Shown in pieces: positions 8,706 through 18,260 of a stretch of 46,447 nt of DNA. The notes below the pieces were generated by a model. It was not told where the DNA came from, did not search any database, and saw nothing but the letters and a program-made list of their open reading frames with translations. Numbering within the stretch: position 1 is the first letter of the stretch; each line of letters begins with the position of its first letter. Made by a program: the position numbers and the translations under genes. This DNA is from Bacteroidaceae bacterium. Its GTDB lineage: Bacteria; Bacteroidota; Bacteroidia; Bacteroidales; Bacteroidaceae. The DNA lies in NCBI GenBank assembly GCA_017940185.1, contig JAGAZE010000042.1, forward strand, positions 1 to 46,447, read 5' to 3'.

Positions 8706-10079
8706 CTATTGCTCAATGTCGTCGCTCCACTCATCTAGCCGACCTTCCCACAGATACTTGCGCGTCTCCCTGACGAGCACGCCACTGAGCAGCAACAGCG
8801 AAACAAGATTGGGCAATGCCATCAGAGCATTCATGCAGTCGGCAAGATTCCAAACTACGCTCAACCCTACGACACTGCCGACAAACACCATTACAATGTA
8901 GACACAGCGATAGGCATTCACCGCCGTGTGGGGGCGGCGACGCGACAGATACTCCACACAGCGCTCGCCATAGTAGCACCAACCGAGTATGGTGCTGAAG
9001 GCAAAGGTGAACAGTGCTACCGTCAGCAGTGGAGTGCCCACAACAGGTATCTTGCCAAAGGCCATTTTGGTGAGCGTGGCACCATGATGATAGTCGATGT
9101 CGGGATGCATCAGCACACTGCTCACAATCACTATGCCTGTCAGAGCACAGATGACCACAGTGTCCCAGAAGGTGCCCGTAGACGACACCAAAGCCTGACG
9201 CACTGGATTACGCGTCTGCGCAGCAGCAGCCACAATGGGAGCAGAACCCAAACCCGACTCGTTGCTGAACAGACCGCGCGCAATGCCATAGCGCGCAGCC
9301 ATGATGAAGACACCGCCCACAAAACCGCCGCCAGCAGCCTCAGGCGAGAAGGCCGACACCACAATGAGACGAATGGCAGGCCACACATAGGCGCCATTGA
9401 CAAAAAGGATGTACACGCACCCCACCACATAGAACACCGCCATGAAGGGAACAAGCGCGCCACACACGCGAGCGATGCTCTTGATGCCGCCCAACACCAC
9501 CAGCGCTACCAACAGTGTGATGACGGCAGCAGTAATCCAAGGCGAGATGCCAAAGCTCTCATGCGCCATGGTGGAGATGGCATTGGCCTGCACTGTGCAG
9601 CCAATGCCAAAGGAGGCCATAAAGGCAAACACGGCAAACAACACCGCCAACCACTTCCAACCCAAACCGCGCTCCAACGCATACATAGGACCGCCAAGCA
9701 TGGTGCCGTCCTGCGTCTTCACACGATACTTGATGGCCAACAAGCCCTCTCCATACTTTGTAGCGATGCCAAACACGCCCGTTATCCAGCACCAGAACAC
9801 CGCACCGGGGCCACCCAGCGACACGGCTGTGGCAATGCCGATGATGTTGCCTGTGCCGATGGTGGCAGCCAGGGCCGTGGCAAGGGCACCAAACTGCGAC
9901 ACGTCGCCAGTGGCATCCTTATCGCGTGTGAAACTCAGACGGATGGCGGTCAGAAGATTGCGCTGCGGAAAGCGCAGACGAATGGTAAGAAAAATATGGG
10001 TGCCGAGCAACAGGATAATCATCGGCCAACCCCAAAGCACGTCGCTCAATGCAGTAAGAATGTTGTTGAATGATTCCAT
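8706..10079 (-). CDS. Alanine/glycine:sodium symporter, AGCS family
   Basis: A 457-residue inner-membrane protein with about ten hydrophobic segments. It takes up small neutral amino acids (alanine, glycine or similar) coupled to Na+. Family signatures visible: ATIGTGNIIGIATAVSLGGPGAVFW near residue 75, GGPMYALERGLG near 129, and GLFSNESGLGSAPIVAAAAQ near 270, the AGCS hallmark loop. The length is normal for the family (about 450). The first ATG, at 10079, gives a complete N-terminus. The gene stands 34 bp downstream of the broken glycosidase gene on the same strand and may be transcribed with it. Substrate preference cannot be set from sequence. Confidence 0.92.
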   Translation of the reverse strand: MESFNNILTALSDVLWGWPMIILLLGTHIFLTIRLRFPQRNLLTAIRLSFTRDKDATGDVSQFGALATALAATIGTGNIIGIATAVSLGGPGAVFWCWITGVFGIATKYGEGLLAIKYRVKTQDGTMLGGPMYALERGLGWKWLAVLFAVFAFMASFGIGCTVQANAISTMAHESFGISPWITAAVITLLVALVVLGGIKSIARVCGALVPFMAVFYVVGCVYILFVNGAYVWPAIRLIVVSAFSPEAAGGGFVGGVFIMAARYGIARGLFSNESGLGSAPIVAAAAQTRNPVRQALVSSTGTFWDTVVICALTGIVIVSSVLMHPDIDYHHGATLTKMAFGKIPVVGTPLLTVALFTFAFSTILGWCYYGERCVEYLSRRRPHTAVNAYRCVYIVMVFVGSVVGLSVVWNLADCMNALMALPNLVSLLLLSGVLVRETRKYLWEGRLDEWSDDIEQ

Positions 10080-10113
10080 GATATATAGTGGTGGATAATG
10101 CGTTATGAGCAGC

Positions 10114-10646
10114 TTATTTTGCAGGTTTCAGACAATCGCCCGCGTCGATGAGTTCCACTAGTTGTGCTCTTTCAGTTCCTGGAGGAGTGTTGGGACCATG
10201 CAGGGTCAGCATCAGCCGCGCATCAAAAGTGTGGAACAGCATGCCGTGGCTGCCGTGGGCTTCGTAGAGTAGCACATCGCTCTGTCGCCATGGTCCCGCT
10301 ATCTTGCCCGTAGTGGAGATGGCTTGACCGATACAGTAGCGGTTGTTTTTGAAACTGCTCCACAGCATGATGAGTCGGCCAGTGCGCGTGCGGTATATAC
10401 ACGTTGTGGCAGTGTCCAATGCTTGAGGTCGCGGCTGCGATAGACCACTACCCCACCGCGCTCCTTGCCATCGATGACGGTGTCGAGCGAGGCATAGAGA
10501 TAATAGGTGAGCGTGGAAGATTCTGCGTATATATAGGGATCGCGCACATGAATGCTGTCGATGTCGAGGGGATAGGTATCGGATGTCTGCGCAGCCGCGC
10601 TAAGCGCGCTAAGCAGCAGAGAGAGAAGAATCATTGTGTATTTCAT
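10114..10646 (-). pseudogene. Glycoside hydrolase family 43-like gene with internal out-of-frame deletion
   Basis: Two reading frames carry the two ends of one enzyme. The N-terminal part (start 10646) has a signal peptide and HVRDPYIYAES ... YYLYAS ... GVVVYRSRDLKHW, the opening blade of a five-bladed beta-propeller glycosidase with the catalytic-type Asp in the RDPYI motif. The C-terminal part, in another frame and ending at 10114, reads YRTRTGRLIMLWSSF ... GYW-like blade ... HGMLFHTFDARLMLTLHGPN, the last blade of the same family. The central 150 or so residues, including the expected acid/base Glu, are absent. The breakpoint lies near 10390-10405, where the frame also shifts. An intact enzyme would need about 330 residues, so this is a decayed gene, not a sequencing frameshift alone. 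Family assignment is from motif memory; GH43 is the best fit. Confidence 0.75.
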
Positions 10647-10826
10647 GCTTCAAAGGTAGCAAATGTCCGTGGGATAAAGGAATGTTAGGGAGGGGAAAGT
10701 TAGTTTCCAGAAGTGGATTACAACAGAGAGGAATTGACAGAGGGAAGAGACCGCGCCGCACCGTGCCGTGCCACGTCACCATCGGGGGCAGCAAATGGAG
10801 GAATGATAATAATTTGTGCCAATAAT

Positions 10827-10857
10827 TTTGCAGGAGCAGGAAGAAGTCTTACCTTTG
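10827..10857 (+). promoter_or_regulatory. Promoter of tRNA-Ala
   Basis: TTTG (10827-10830), 19 bp, then TACCTTTG (10850-10857): a full match to the Bacteroidota housekeeping promoter, 10 bp before the tRNA 5' end. Confidence 0.8.
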
Positions 10858-10867
10858 CACGGCTAAT

Positions 10868-10941
10868 GGGGCATTAGCTCATCTGGCTAGAGCGTTTGAC
10901 TGGCAGTCAAAAGGTGGCAGGTTCGAGTCCTGTATGCTCCA
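10868..10941 (+). tRNA. tRNA-Ala (anticodon GGC)
   Basis: A full cloverleaf can be drawn. Acceptor GGGGCAT pairs with ATGCTCC with discriminator A. The D arm is AGCTC ... GAGC. The anticodon stem TTTGA/TCAAA encloses loop CTGGCAG (anticodon GGC, reading GCC alanine codons). The T arm GCAGG-TTCGAGT-CCTGT is standard. CCA is not encoded (CTA follows the discriminator). It is a single gene with its own promoter and terminator. Confidence 0.95.
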
Positions 10942-10948
10942 CTAACAG

Positions 10949-10985
10949 AAGCGCATCGTCGTATTATCTTGACGATGCGCTTTTG
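10949..10985 (+). terminator. Terminator after tRNA-Ala
   Basis: AAGCGCATCGTC (10949-10960) and GACGATGCGCTT (10971-10982) form a perfect 12-bp stem with a 10-nt loop, followed by TTGTTG. It begins 8 bp past the tRNA. The reverse strand lacks a clear T run. Confidence 0.85.
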
Positions 10986-11035
10986 TTGTGGCGGTATTTC
11001 GTTGTGAGAACATTGATTCTTACTCTCCCCCACCC

Positions 11036-11866
11036 CTACTGTTGCAATAGTTGGCGAGCCTCGGCAGTGAGCAGGTGTCTCACTTTGTCATAGGACAGGA
11101 AGGCGTAGGGATAGGTTCCGTTTTCTTCGTAGTAGTGTGCCTCCGCCACGCTGTAGTTGCCGTAGTCGAAGCGTATGCCGTCGGCCAGGAAGAGGGGTTC
11201 TTTCGGTGCGGGTATGCCGTTGCCGTAGAGGTCGGCGCCTTCACCATAGCGTTGTTTGAGATTGGCCTGCACAAGGGATACGACGGCATCCTTTGAGGTG
11301 AACATCTCCCATGAGAGACGATGGCCGTCGATACGTGAGAAGGAGGCATCCTGCTTGGTGGCGTTGGAGGTGGCGTTGCCGACGAAGTAGCCAAACCATG
11401 AGAAGCTGTAGCTAACCACCTTGGCAGAGACATACTCCTTCTTATAGGTAAAAGTGGTGAGCCATGTGGGTTCCTCGCTCTCATTCCAGGCTATGGCATC
11501 ACTGCCGGTGCCGCTCTCGGCCACAAGGTGTTGTTCTATCTTCTCACTGCTGTTGTCGGAGCGGAAGTGCTCCATATAGTGTTGGAAAAGCTTGATTGGC
11601 TCTTTCATGTCGCCAGTGTAGAGACCGCGATCCCAATAGTTGGCCGTCTGGTTGATCCATTGACGCACGGCATCGGCAGCAGGCTCGTCATTCATGGGGT
11701 AGTCGCATTTCACACGATAGGCCGACTGGTGATTTTTGAAACTGCCGCACATCTCGTCGATGTCGACTTCACGAAGGCGAAAACCGTCGGAGGCGACAGA
11801 CTGTGCCGACACTGCCGCAGACGAAACGAGCAACAGGGCGGAGAGGAAAAGATGATGTAGTCGCAT
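11036..11866 (-). CDS. Secreted DUF3298 (RsiV-like) domain protein
   Basis: A 276-residue protein with a signal peptide (about residues 1-21, ending VSAQS). The C-terminal half carries a pattern I associate with DUF3298: VSYSFSWFGYFVGNA ... GHRLSWEMFTSKDAVVSLVQANLKQRYG ... PLFLADGIRFDYGNYSVAEAHYYEENGTYPYAFLSYDKV. The N-terminal half (MNDEPAADAVRQWINQ) fits the paired region seen before this domain in other Bacteroidota proteins. Members include the extracellular part of the anti-sigma factor RsiV, but this protein has no transmembrane helix and no sigma gene beside it, so a regulatory role is not supported. Alone in its transcription unit. A -7 box TACCTTTG lies at 11897-11904 on the minus strand, 30 bp before the start; no good -33 match is seen. 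Confidence 0.7.
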   Translation of the reverse strand: MRLHHLFLSALLLVSSAAVSAQSVASDGFRLREVDIDEMCGSFKNHQSAYRVKCDYPMNDEPAADAVRQWINQTANYWDRGLYTGDMKEPIKLFQHYMEHFRSDNSSEKIEQHLVAESGTGSDAIAWNESEEPTWLTTFTYKKEYVSAKVVSYSFSWFGYFVGNATSNATKQDASFSRIDGHRLSWEMFTSKDAVVSLVQANLKQRYGEGADLYGNGIPAPKEPLFLADGIRFDYGNYSVAEAHYYEENGTYPYAFLSYDKVRHLLTAEARQLLQQ

Positions 11867-12004
11867 AGGAGAAAGTAATGTGGGTTATTTACTGCACAAA
11901 GGTAATTGATTGTTGGCGATATTGCGACACTATTCCGACGCAAATATGAAGTGTGTATATTCTGTCTTGCCCCAAAACGGTCAATACAACACTTTGGATT
12001 CAAA

Positions 12005-12039
12005 TAAAAATCCCCCGCAAGCGGTATTGCCTACGGGGA
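12005..12039 (-). terminator. Terminator of the ribosomal protein superoperon
   Basis: On the minus strand CCCCG (12034-12038) pairs with CGGGG (12013-12017), with inner pairs GCAA/TTGC, and ATTTTTATTT follows. It starts 28 bp after the rplQ stop codon and marks the end of the long minus-strand transcript. Confidence 0.75.
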
Positions 12040-12066
12040 ATGTTGTTTGAGGAATGTATGCTGTCG

Positions 12067-12585
12067 TTATTTTTCAGTCTTGTTTTCCTCTTTGTTTTCA
12101 GTGTTCTCCTCTGCGGGAGCTTCGGTCTTTTCTTCAGCCTTTGCCTCTACAGGAGCTTCAGCTTTTGCTGCTGGGCGGCGGCTGCGGCGTGTGCGCTTGG
12201 CTGCCTTCGGAGTCTTAGCCATGTTCTCATCGAAGTCGACAAGCTCAATGAAGCATATCTGTGCAGCATCGCCCAGACGTGTGCCGAGCTTGATGATGCG
12301 AGTGTAGCCACCGGGACGGTCGCCCACCTTCTCAGCCACGGGGCCGAAGAGTTCTTTGATGGCTTCCTTGTTCTGCAGATATGAGAACACTACGCGGCGG
12401 GCGTTGGTGCTATCTTCCTTGCAGCGGGTGATGAGTGGCTCAACGTACTTTTTAAGTGCTTTGGCTTTTGCGAGGGTCGTAGTGATTCTTTTGTGCATAA
12501 TCAGCGACACGGACATGTTTGCGAGCATGGCCTGCCGATGGGATGCAGTACGACCGAGGTGATTGAATTTCTTGTTATGTCTCAT
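12067..12585 (-). CDS. rplQ: Large ribosomal subunit protein bL17
   Basis: A 172-residue 50S protein. Residues 1-115 are the conserved L17 core ([53 protein letters not shown]). The remaining 55 or so residues are a low-complexity tail rich in Ala, Glu and Lys with a basic patch ([12 protein letters not shown]), absent from the 127-residue E. coli protein but common in Bacteroidota. Last gene of the operon, 3 bp after rpoA. Confidence 0.97.
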   Translation of the reverse strand: MRHNKKFNHLGRTASHRQAMLANMSVSLIMHKRITTTLAKAKALKKYVEPLITRCKEDSTNARRVVFSYLQNKEAIKELFGPVAEKVGDRPGGYTRIIKLGTRLGDAAQICFIELVDFDENMAKTPKAAKRTRRSRRPAAKAEAPVEAKAEEKTEAPAEENTENKEENKTEK

Positions 12586-12588
12586 GGG

Positions 12589-13578
12589 TTATTCGTCAAT
12601 ATTATATTTTGAAACATCGGTTCCAAACGACAGATTCATTCTCTTGAGCAAATCATCAAGCTCAGTGAGCGATTTCTTTCCGAAGTTGCGGAACTTGAGC
12701 AGGTCGCTTTTGTTGTACTGCACAAGGTCGCCCAGTGTTTCCACGTTGGCTGCCTTCAAGCAGTTGAGGGCGCGCACGGAGAGGTTCATGTCTACCAGCT
12801 TCTGCTTCAGCAGCTGGCGCATGCGGAGCACATTCTCATCAAACTCCTCGTTGACTTCCACGTCGGGGTCTTCCACAGTGATGGTCTCATCTGAGAAGAG
12901 CGAGAAGTGTTGTATGAGAATGGCGGCCGCCTCGTTGAGTGCGTCCTTCGGGTGGATGGAACCGTCCGTCGTCACTTCGATGATGAGCTTATCGTAGTCG
13001 GTCTTCTGTTCGACACGATAGGGCTCGACAGCAAAGCGTACGTTGCGGATTGGGGTGTAGATAGAATCGATGGGGAGCACATTGATGTCGGTGCAGAAGA
13101 TGCGGTTTTCCTCAGCAGGCACGTAGCCACGGCCCTTGTTGATGGTGAGGTCTATCTGCATCACTGCCTTTGCATCTAAATGGCAAATCACCAAATCGGG
13201 ATTTAACACTTCAAATCCGGTCAGATAATTGCTGATATCACCGGCCTTGAACTCGGTGCAGTTCTCAACCATGATACTGACTTTCTCGTTCTCGAATTCT
13301 TCTACTGTTCGCTTAAATCTCACTTGTTTGAGATTAAGTATGATGTTGGTAACATCTTCCTTCACACCCGGCACCGAGGCAAACTCATGCTCAACGCCGC
13401 TTATTTTGACGGTGTTGATGGCGTAGCCTTGTAAGGATGAGAGGAGGATGCGGCGCAGGGCATTACCAATAGTGATGCCGAAGCCCGGCTCCAACGGACG
13501 GAATTCAAAACGTCCGTAAGTGGAGCTTGCATCCAACATGATGACTTGTTCGGGTTTTTGAAATGCTAATATCGCCAT
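12589..13578 (-). CDS. rpoA: DNA-directed RNA polymerase subunit alpha
   Basis: A 329-residue subunit that nucleates RNA polymerase assembly and contacts upstream DNA and activators. The N-terminal domain begins with [31 protein letters not shown], the dimerisation motif. After a linker rich in acidic residues, the C-terminal domain (about residues 255-320) has [41 protein letters not shown], the helix-hairpin-helix DNA-binding part. Placed between rpsD and rplQ as in most bacteria, which couples polymerase and ribosome synthesis. Confidence 0.98.
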   Translation of the reverse strand: MAILAFQKPEQVIMLDASSTYGRFEFRPLEPGFGITIGNALRRILLSSLQGYAINTVKISGVEHEFASVPGVKEDVTNIILNLKQVRFKRTVEEFENEKVSIMVENCTEFKAGDISNYLTGFEVLNPDLVICHLDAKAVMQIDLTINKGRGYVPAEENRIFCTDINVLPIDSIYTPIRNVRFAVEPYRVEQKTDYDKLIIEVTTDGSIHPKDALNEAAAILIQHFSLFSDETITVEDPDVEVNEEFDENVLRMRQLLKQKLVDMNLSVRALNCLKAANVETLGDLVQYNKSDLLKFRNFGKKSLTELDDLLKRMNLSFGTDVSKYNIDE

Positions 13579-13590
13579 TAATTCAATGAT

Positions 13591-14196
13591 TTATTTAGAA
13601 TACAATTCTACGATTAACTGCTCTTTGATATTCTCGGGGATGTCAGCGCGTTCGGGCTTGTGGAGGAACTTGCCGCTCTTGCTGTTGTTGTCCCACTCGA
13701 TCCAAGGGTACTTACTGTGGTTGAAACCTGCGAGCGATGCCTCGATGACTTCGAGAGACTTAGACTTCTCGCGCACGCCGACAATCTGTCCGGGCTTCAC
13801 ACTGTAAGAAGGGATGTTGACCACCTGTCCGTCGACCACGATGTGCTTGTGTCCGACGAGCTGTCGAGCAGCAGCACGCGTGGGGGCAATGCCGAGACGA
13901 TAGACTACATTGTCAAGGCGGCTCTCCAGGTTCTGCAGCAGCACCTCACCGGTGATACCTTCAGACTTGGAAGCGTGCTCAAACATGTTGCGGAACTGAC
14001 GCTCGAGGACGCCGTAGGTGTACTTGGCTTTCTGCTTCTCTGCCAGCATGACAGCGTACTCCGACTGCTTGCGGCGACGGTTGTTGCCATGCTGTCCCGG
14101 GGGGAAGTTGCGCCGGGACAAAACTTTGTCGGCACCGAAGATGGGTTCTCCAAAACGGCGCGCAATCTTTGATTTCGGTCCTATATATCTTGCCAT
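13591..14196 (-). CDS. rpsD: Small ribosomal subunit protein uS4
   Basis: A 201-residue primary 16S rRNA-binding protein. The start at 14196 ([18 protein letters not shown]) is chosen because upstream in-frame residues do not resemble S4. The S4 RNA-binding domain lies at about 92-155 ([41 protein letters not shown]). The N-terminal Cys zinc motif of some S4 forms is absent. An 86-bp gap to rpsK is wider than most in this operon. Confidence 0.97.
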   Translation of the reverse strand: MARYIGPKSKIARRFGEPIFGADKVLSRRNFPPGQHGNNRRRKQSEYAVMLAEKQKAKYTYGVLERQFRNMFEHASKSEGITGEVLLQNLESRLDNVVYRLGIAPTRAAARQLVGHKHIVVDGQVVNIPSYSVKPGQIVGVREKSKSLEVIEASLAGFNHSKYPWIEWDNNSKSGKFLHKPERADIPENIKEQLIVELYSK

Positions 14197-14282
14197 AAAT
14201 AATAAAAAATTGTGGTTGCTGATTGATTGTTGCACCCTCGTTGCCGAAGCTGATGCCTGACAACAGGAGTGCTTTGCTGAAA

Positions 14283-14672
14283 CTATACTCTGCGACGCTT
14301 GGGAGGACGGCAACCGTTGTGGGGCAGCGGTGTAACGTCGACAATCTCGGTAACTTCGATACCTGCACCGTGGACGGCACGGATGGCTGACTCGCGACCG
14401 TTGCCGGGACCCTTGACGTAGGCTTTCACCTTGCGCAGACCCAGGTCGAAAGCAACCTTGGCGCAGTCTTCTGCTGCCATCTGAGCAGCGTACGGCGTGT
14501 TCTTCTTCGAACCGCGGAAACCCATCTTGCCGGCCGACGACCAGGAGATGACCTGACCCTCGCTGTTGGCAAGCGATACAATGATGTTGTTGAAAGAGCT
14601 GTGGACATGAAGCTGTCCCATAGCATCAACGCGAACGTTTCTTTTCTTAGATGTGGATTGTTTCTTTGCCAT
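14283..14672 (-). CDS. rpsK: Small ribosomal subunit protein uS11
   Basis: A 129-residue platform protein of the 30S subunit. The core reads [50 protein letters not shown], and the C-terminus ends in the conserved basic [18 protein letters not shown]. Length is normal. It follows rpsM by 15 bp. Confidence 0.97.
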   Translation of the reverse strand: MAKKQSTSKKRNVRVDAMGQLHVHSSFNNIIVSLANSEGQVISWSSAGKMGFRGSKKNTPYAAQMAAEDCAKVAFDLGLRKVKAYVKGPGNGRESAIRAVHGAGIEVTEIVDVTPLPHNGCRPPKRRRV

Positions 14673-14687
14673 GTCTTTACCCTTTCA

Positions 14688-15068
14688 TTACTTAGTTGCT
14701 TTTTTCTTGTTCGCTACAGTCTTCTTACGTCCCTTGCGAGTGCGGGCATTGTTCTTGGTGCTCTGACCACGCACGGGCAGGCCGTTACGATGACGGACGC
14801 CACGATAGCAGCCGATATCCATCAGTCGCTTGATGTTAAGTTGTACCTCGCTCCGGAGATCACCTTCTACTTTATATTCAGCACCGATGATTTCGCGGAT
14901 CTTGGCAGCTTGCTCGTCATTCCACTCGTTGACTTTCAAGTCACGGCTCACGCCGGCCTTATCCAATATCTTTGCTGAACTACTTCGACCTATTCCGTAA
15001 ATGTAGGTCAATGCGATTTCGCCACGCTTGTTCTGGGGCAAATCTACTCCAACAATTCTTATTGCCAT
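14688..15068 (-). CDS. rpsM: Small ribosomal subunit protein uS13
   Basis: A 126-residue 30S head protein that contacts tRNA and the 50S subunit. It has [27 protein letters not shown], the helix-hairpin-helix region, and [22 protein letters not shown] near the C-terminus, followed by a lysine-rich tail. It sits between rpmJ and rpsK, as expected for the alpha operon. Confidence 0.97.
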   Translation of the reverse strand: MAIRIVGVDLPQNKRGEIALTYIYGIGRSSSAKILDKAGVSRDLKVNEWNDEQAAKIREIIGAEYKVEGDLRSEVQLNIKRLMDIGCYRGVRHRNGLPVRGQSTKNNARTRKGRKKTVANKKKATK

Positions 15069-15110
15069 TGTGTTAATTTGATTGTTAATGTGTTTTTCGA
15101 TGTGTAGGGA

Positions 15111-15227
15111 TTATCCCTGACGCATCTTGTACTTGGGATTTTTCTTGTTGATAACGAACAACCGGCCTTCACGACGCACGATCTGGCAGTCGGGTGTGCG
15201 CTTCTTTAATGATGCTCTTGTCTTCAT
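15111..15227 (-). CDS. rpmJ: Large ribosomal subunit protein bL36
   Basis: A 38-residue protein read from ATG at 15225-15227 to TAA at 15111-15113. It begins [19 protein letters not shown] and ends [12 protein letters not shown]. The first zinc Cys pair of canonical L36 is reduced: only one Cys (DCQIVRR) is seen and the usual CxxC is missing, so this is the zinc-free form common in Bacteroidota. A 121-bp gap separates it from infA. Confidence 0.93.
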   Translation of the reverse strand: MKTRASLKKRTPDCQIVRREGRLFVINKKNPKYKMRQG

Positions 15228-15348
15228 TGCTATAGGGTATTTACTTTGGTTGCTTTCAGGGAATGCTTTTACACGAAACGGCATTGCCACTCACCTTCTC
15301 GGCTAGAGAGAGTGGACGTAGCTACAAGGGTGCGCTTGAGCGAATCGA

Positions 15349-15567
15349 CTACTTGTAACGGAAGACGATACGTCCCTTGGTGAGGTCGTAAGGACTCATC
15401 TCTATCTTCACCTTGTCGCCGGGAAGGATGCGGATGTAGTGCATGCGCATCTTGCCGGAGATGTGAGCGATGATGGGCACACCATTTTCCAACTCTACGC
15501 GAAACATCGCGTTGGAAAGCGACTCAAGGATGGTGCCGTCTTGTTCTATTGCATTCTGTTTAGCCAT
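15349..15567 (-). CDS. infA: Translation initiation factor IF-1
   Basis: A 72-residue OB-fold protein that binds the ribosomal A site during initiation. The start at 15567 ([17 protein letters not shown]) is set by family length; an upstream in-frame extension has no similarity to IF-1. Core motifs: [51 protein letters not shown]. The secY-map-infA-rpmJ order is common in this phylum and in Firmicutes. Confidence 0.97.
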   Translation of the reverse strand: MAKQNAIEQDGTILESLSNAMFRVELENGVPIIAHISGKMRMHYIRILPGDKVKIEMSPYDLTKGRIVFRYK

Positions 15568-15632
15568 ACGGGTATGTTTGATGTGAATGTTTTCGTCTTG
15601 CGTGTTGGTATACCACTTCTGTGACAGCAGTC

Positions 15633-16427
15633 TCAACACTGCTGAGTAGGTGCGATGTAGTCGAAAGTGGTCAGCACTTCGGGCTGTCCCCTTCTTATTG
15701 CTATGGTATGCTCGTAGTGAGCAGCTCGTCGGCCGTCGCGGGTACGCACTGTCCAATAATCGGGCAGGATGCTGATATAGCGTTGTCCTTCGACAATCAT
15801 CGGATCTATAGCGATGCACATGCCCTCCTTGAGCATGATGCCCTGCCCTTGTGCTCCGTAGTTCGGCACGAGTGGCGCTTCGTGCATCTGCCGCCCTATA
15901 CCGTGTCCTGTCAGTTCGCGTACGATACTGTAGCCTTTCGGCTCGCAGCAGTGCTGTATGGCATGACCGATATCGCTCAGATGTCCACCAGCCACTGCTA
16001 CACTGATGCCCTTGTGGAGCGCCTGTAGCGTGGTGGTGAGCAGCTGATGAGTGGCATCCGACACCTCGCCTACGGCGAAGGTGTAGCAGGAGTCGCCGTG
16101 GAACCCATCGAGGCAGGCGCCGCAGTCGATAGAGATGATGTCGCCTTCGTGCAATACATCGTCATCGCTGGGTATGCCGTGTACGATGGTATCGTTCACC
16201 GATGTGCAGATACTTGCCGGGAAGGGCGCTCCCTTCGGGTTGGGATAGTGCTTGAACGATGGCGTGGCGCCATGGTCGCGTATGAAGGTTTCGGCTATCG
16301 TATCGAGTTGCCTTGTGGTGACTCCGGGGCGGATGTGGTGCGAGAGCTCTCCGAGCGTCTGGCCGACAAGGTCGCCGGCGCGACGCATCAGCGCTATCTC
16401 ATCTTCCGTCTTCAGAAACACAGGCAT
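15633..16427 (-). CDS. map: Methionine aminopeptidase, type I
   Basis: A 264-residue dimetal enzyme that removes the initiator methionine from nascent proteins. Ligands expected for the family: Asp101 and Asp112 ([14 protein letters not shown]), His175 ([15 protein letters not shown]) and Glu239 ([10 protein letters not shown]) are present. The fourth-position ligand, normally Glu in an IEPM motif, is Asp208 here (AIDPMIVEG; codon GAT). Substrate-site His84 ([10 protein letters not shown]) is kept. Length is normal. It lies between secY and infA, within the ribosomal operon. The Glu-to-Asp change is conservative and the enzyme is probably active. Confidence 0.95.
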   Translation of the reverse strand: MPVFLKTEDEIALMRRAGDLVGQTLGELSHHIRPGVTTRQLDTIAETFIRDHGATPSFKHYPNPKGAPFPASICTSVNDTIVHGIPSDDDVLHEGDIISIDCGACLDGFHGDSCYTFAVGEVSDATHQLLTTTLQALHKGISVAVAGGHLSDIGHAIQHCCEPKGYSIVRELTGHGIGRQMHEAPLVPNYGAQGQGIMLKEGMCIAIDPMIVEGQRYISILPDYWTVRTRDGRRAAHYEHTIAIRRGQPEVLTTFDYIAPTQQC

Positions 16428-16453
16428 GTCGCGTCTACCTACTTTCGCTTACA

Positions 16454-17791
16454 TCAATAGGCGGAAAGCGTGTTGGGGCGTGTGCGGCCAGAATTGAGCA
16501 ATCCGTCGTAGTGACGCATCATCAGGTGACTCTCCACCTGCTGTATGGTGTCGAGCACCACACCCACGAGGATGAGCAATGATGTACCTCCGAAGAACTG
16601 GGCAAAAGCCTGTTGCACGTTGAGCACACCTGCCAGAGCCGGCATGATGGCGATGAAGGCGATGAACAACGAACCCGGCAGGGTGATACGCGACATGATA
16701 GTGTCGATGTATTCAGCCGTGGGCTTGCCTGGCTTAACACCAGGGATGAATCCGTTGTTGCGCTTCATGTCCTCAGCCATCTGTGTGGGGTTGAGGGTGA
16801 TAGCAGTATAGAAGTAGGTAAATGCGATGATGAGCAGTGCAAAGATGATGTTGTAGGTCCAGCTGGTGTGATCCATCAGCGAGCGTGTGAACGCGCTGCC
16901 TCCCTGTGAGGAGTAGTTGAAGATGGCCAGTGGAATGAACATCAGTGCCTGCGCGAAGATGATAGGCATCACGTTGGCAGCAAAGAGCTTGAGGGGGATG
17001 TACTGACGTGCACCGCCATACTGCTTGTTACCCACCACGCGCTTGGCATACTGCACGGGCACCTTGCGCACGCCCTGCACGAGGACGATAGATGCGCAGA
17101 CGACAGCGAAGAGGATGAGTATCTCAATGATGAACATCACCAGGCCGCCACCTGTGATGGCAGTGAAGCGCGATGTCACTTCCTGCACGAAGGCTTGCGG
17201 CAAGCGCGCGATGATACCTATCATGATGATGATAGAGATACCATTGCCCACGCCCTTGTCGGTGATGCGTTCGCCCAGCCAAAGGATGAACATACTGCCG
17301 GCAGCGAGGATGATGGTGGCAGGCACCATGAACACAGTCCAGTCAATGCCTTGTGCCAGAGCGCCGCCCGACTGCATGCGCAGGTTGATGAGGTAGGAGG
17401 GAGCCTGGAAGAGCAGGATGGCAATCGTGAGGATACGAGTGTACCAGCTGATCTTCTTGCGTCCGCTCTCGCCCTCGCGCTGCATCTTCTGGAAGTAGGG
17501 CACAGCCACAGCAAGCAACTGCATGACGATAGAGGCCGAAATATAAGGCATGATTCCCAATGCAAAGATAGATGCATTGGAGAACGCACCGCCCGAGAAC
17601 ATGTCGAGCAGCGACATCAAACCACCTTCCGTCTGTTGTTGTAATTCGCTCAGTCCGGCAGGATCGATGCCGGGCAGCACCACGAAGGAGCCAAAGCGAT
17701 AGATAGCTACAAAGAGGATGGTGATGAGGATGCGTTGTCTTAAATCCTCGACCTTCCAACAGTTTTTCAAAACCTCTATAAACTTCTTCAT
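16454..17791 (-). CDS. secY: Protein translocase subunit SecY
   Basis: A 445-residue inner-membrane channel of the Sec system with ten predicted membrane segments. Recognisable parts: LRQRILITILFVAIYRFGSFVVLPGIDP at the start, GGAFSNASIFALGIMPYISASIVMQLL (plug and TM2 region), and YFYTAITLNPTQMAEDMKRNNGFIPGVKPGKPT before the late helices. It follows rplO by 4 bp, the standard spc operon position. Confidence 0.98.
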   Translation of the reverse strand: MKKFIEVLKNCWKVEDLRQRILITILFVAIYRFGSFVVLPGIDPAGLSELQQQTEGGLMSLLDMFSGGAFSNASIFALGIMPYISASIVMQLLAVAVPYFQKMQREGESGRKKISWYTRILTIAILLFQAPSYLINLRMQSGGALAQGIDWTVFMVPATIILAAGSMFILWLGERITDKGVGNGISIIIMIGIIARLPQAFVQEVTSRFTAITGGGLVMFIIEILILFAVVCASIVLVQGVRKVPVQYAKRVVGNKQYGGARQYIPLKLFAANVMPIIFAQALMFIPLAIFNYSSQGGSAFTRSLMDHTSWTYNIIFALLIIAFTYFYTAITLNPTQMAEDMKRNNGFIPGVKPGKPTAEYIDTIMSRITLPGSLFIAFIAIMPALAGVLNVQQAFAQFFGGTSLLILVGVVLDTIQQVESHLMMRHYDGLLNSGRTRPNTLSAY

Positions 17792-17795
17792 ATCT

Positions 17796-18242
17796 TTAAA
17801 GTAGTGTTATTGTTCCACCTACAGCCTTGATGGCCTCTTCAGCAGTCTTCGACACGGCGTGAGCCTCTACCTGCAGTGCAGCGGTGAGCTTGCCCTGGCC
17901 GAGAATCTTCACTTGCTTCTTTCCGTTCACTAAGCCTGCTTCACGCAACTCGGCCATACCGATCTTCTGATAGCCACGGCGCTCGGAGAGCTTCTGCAAT
18001 GTGGAGAGGTTGACTGCGAAGTATTCCTTGTGGTTGATGTTTTTGAATCCAGCCTTCGGCACACGGCGTTGCAGTGGCATCTGGCCGCCTTCGAAACCAA
18101 TCTTTCTGCTGTAGCCCGAACGCGACTTGGCTCCCTTATGACCGCGGGTAGACGTGCCTCCGAGACCGGAGCCTGTGCCTCTGCCAATGCGACGACGTGA
18201 GTGGGTAGAACCTTCTGCGGGCTTCAAATTATGTAGTTTCAT
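17796..18242 (-). CDS. rplO: Large ribosomal subunit protein uL15
   Basis: A 148-residue late-assembly 50S protein. The glycine- and arginine-rich N-terminus ([27 protein letters not shown]) threads into rRNA; the C-terminal globular domain ends [17 protein letters not shown]. It lies between rpmD (18 bp away) and secY. Confidence 0.97.
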   Translation of the reverse strand: MKLHNLKPAEGSTHSRRRIGRGTGSGLGGTSTRGHKGAKSRSGYSRKIGFEGGQMPLQRRVPKAGFKNINHKEYFAVNLSTLQKLSERRGYQKIGMAELREAGLVNGKKQVKILGQGKLTAALQVEAHAVSKTAEEAIKAVGGTITLL

Positions 18243-18260
18243 CTTATTCTGTTGTTTTGA

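Noticed and set aside
10114-10646. Simple sequencing frameshift in the glycosidase gene
   Set aside because: Correcting one frameshift cannot restore the gene because the central 150 or so residues are absent.
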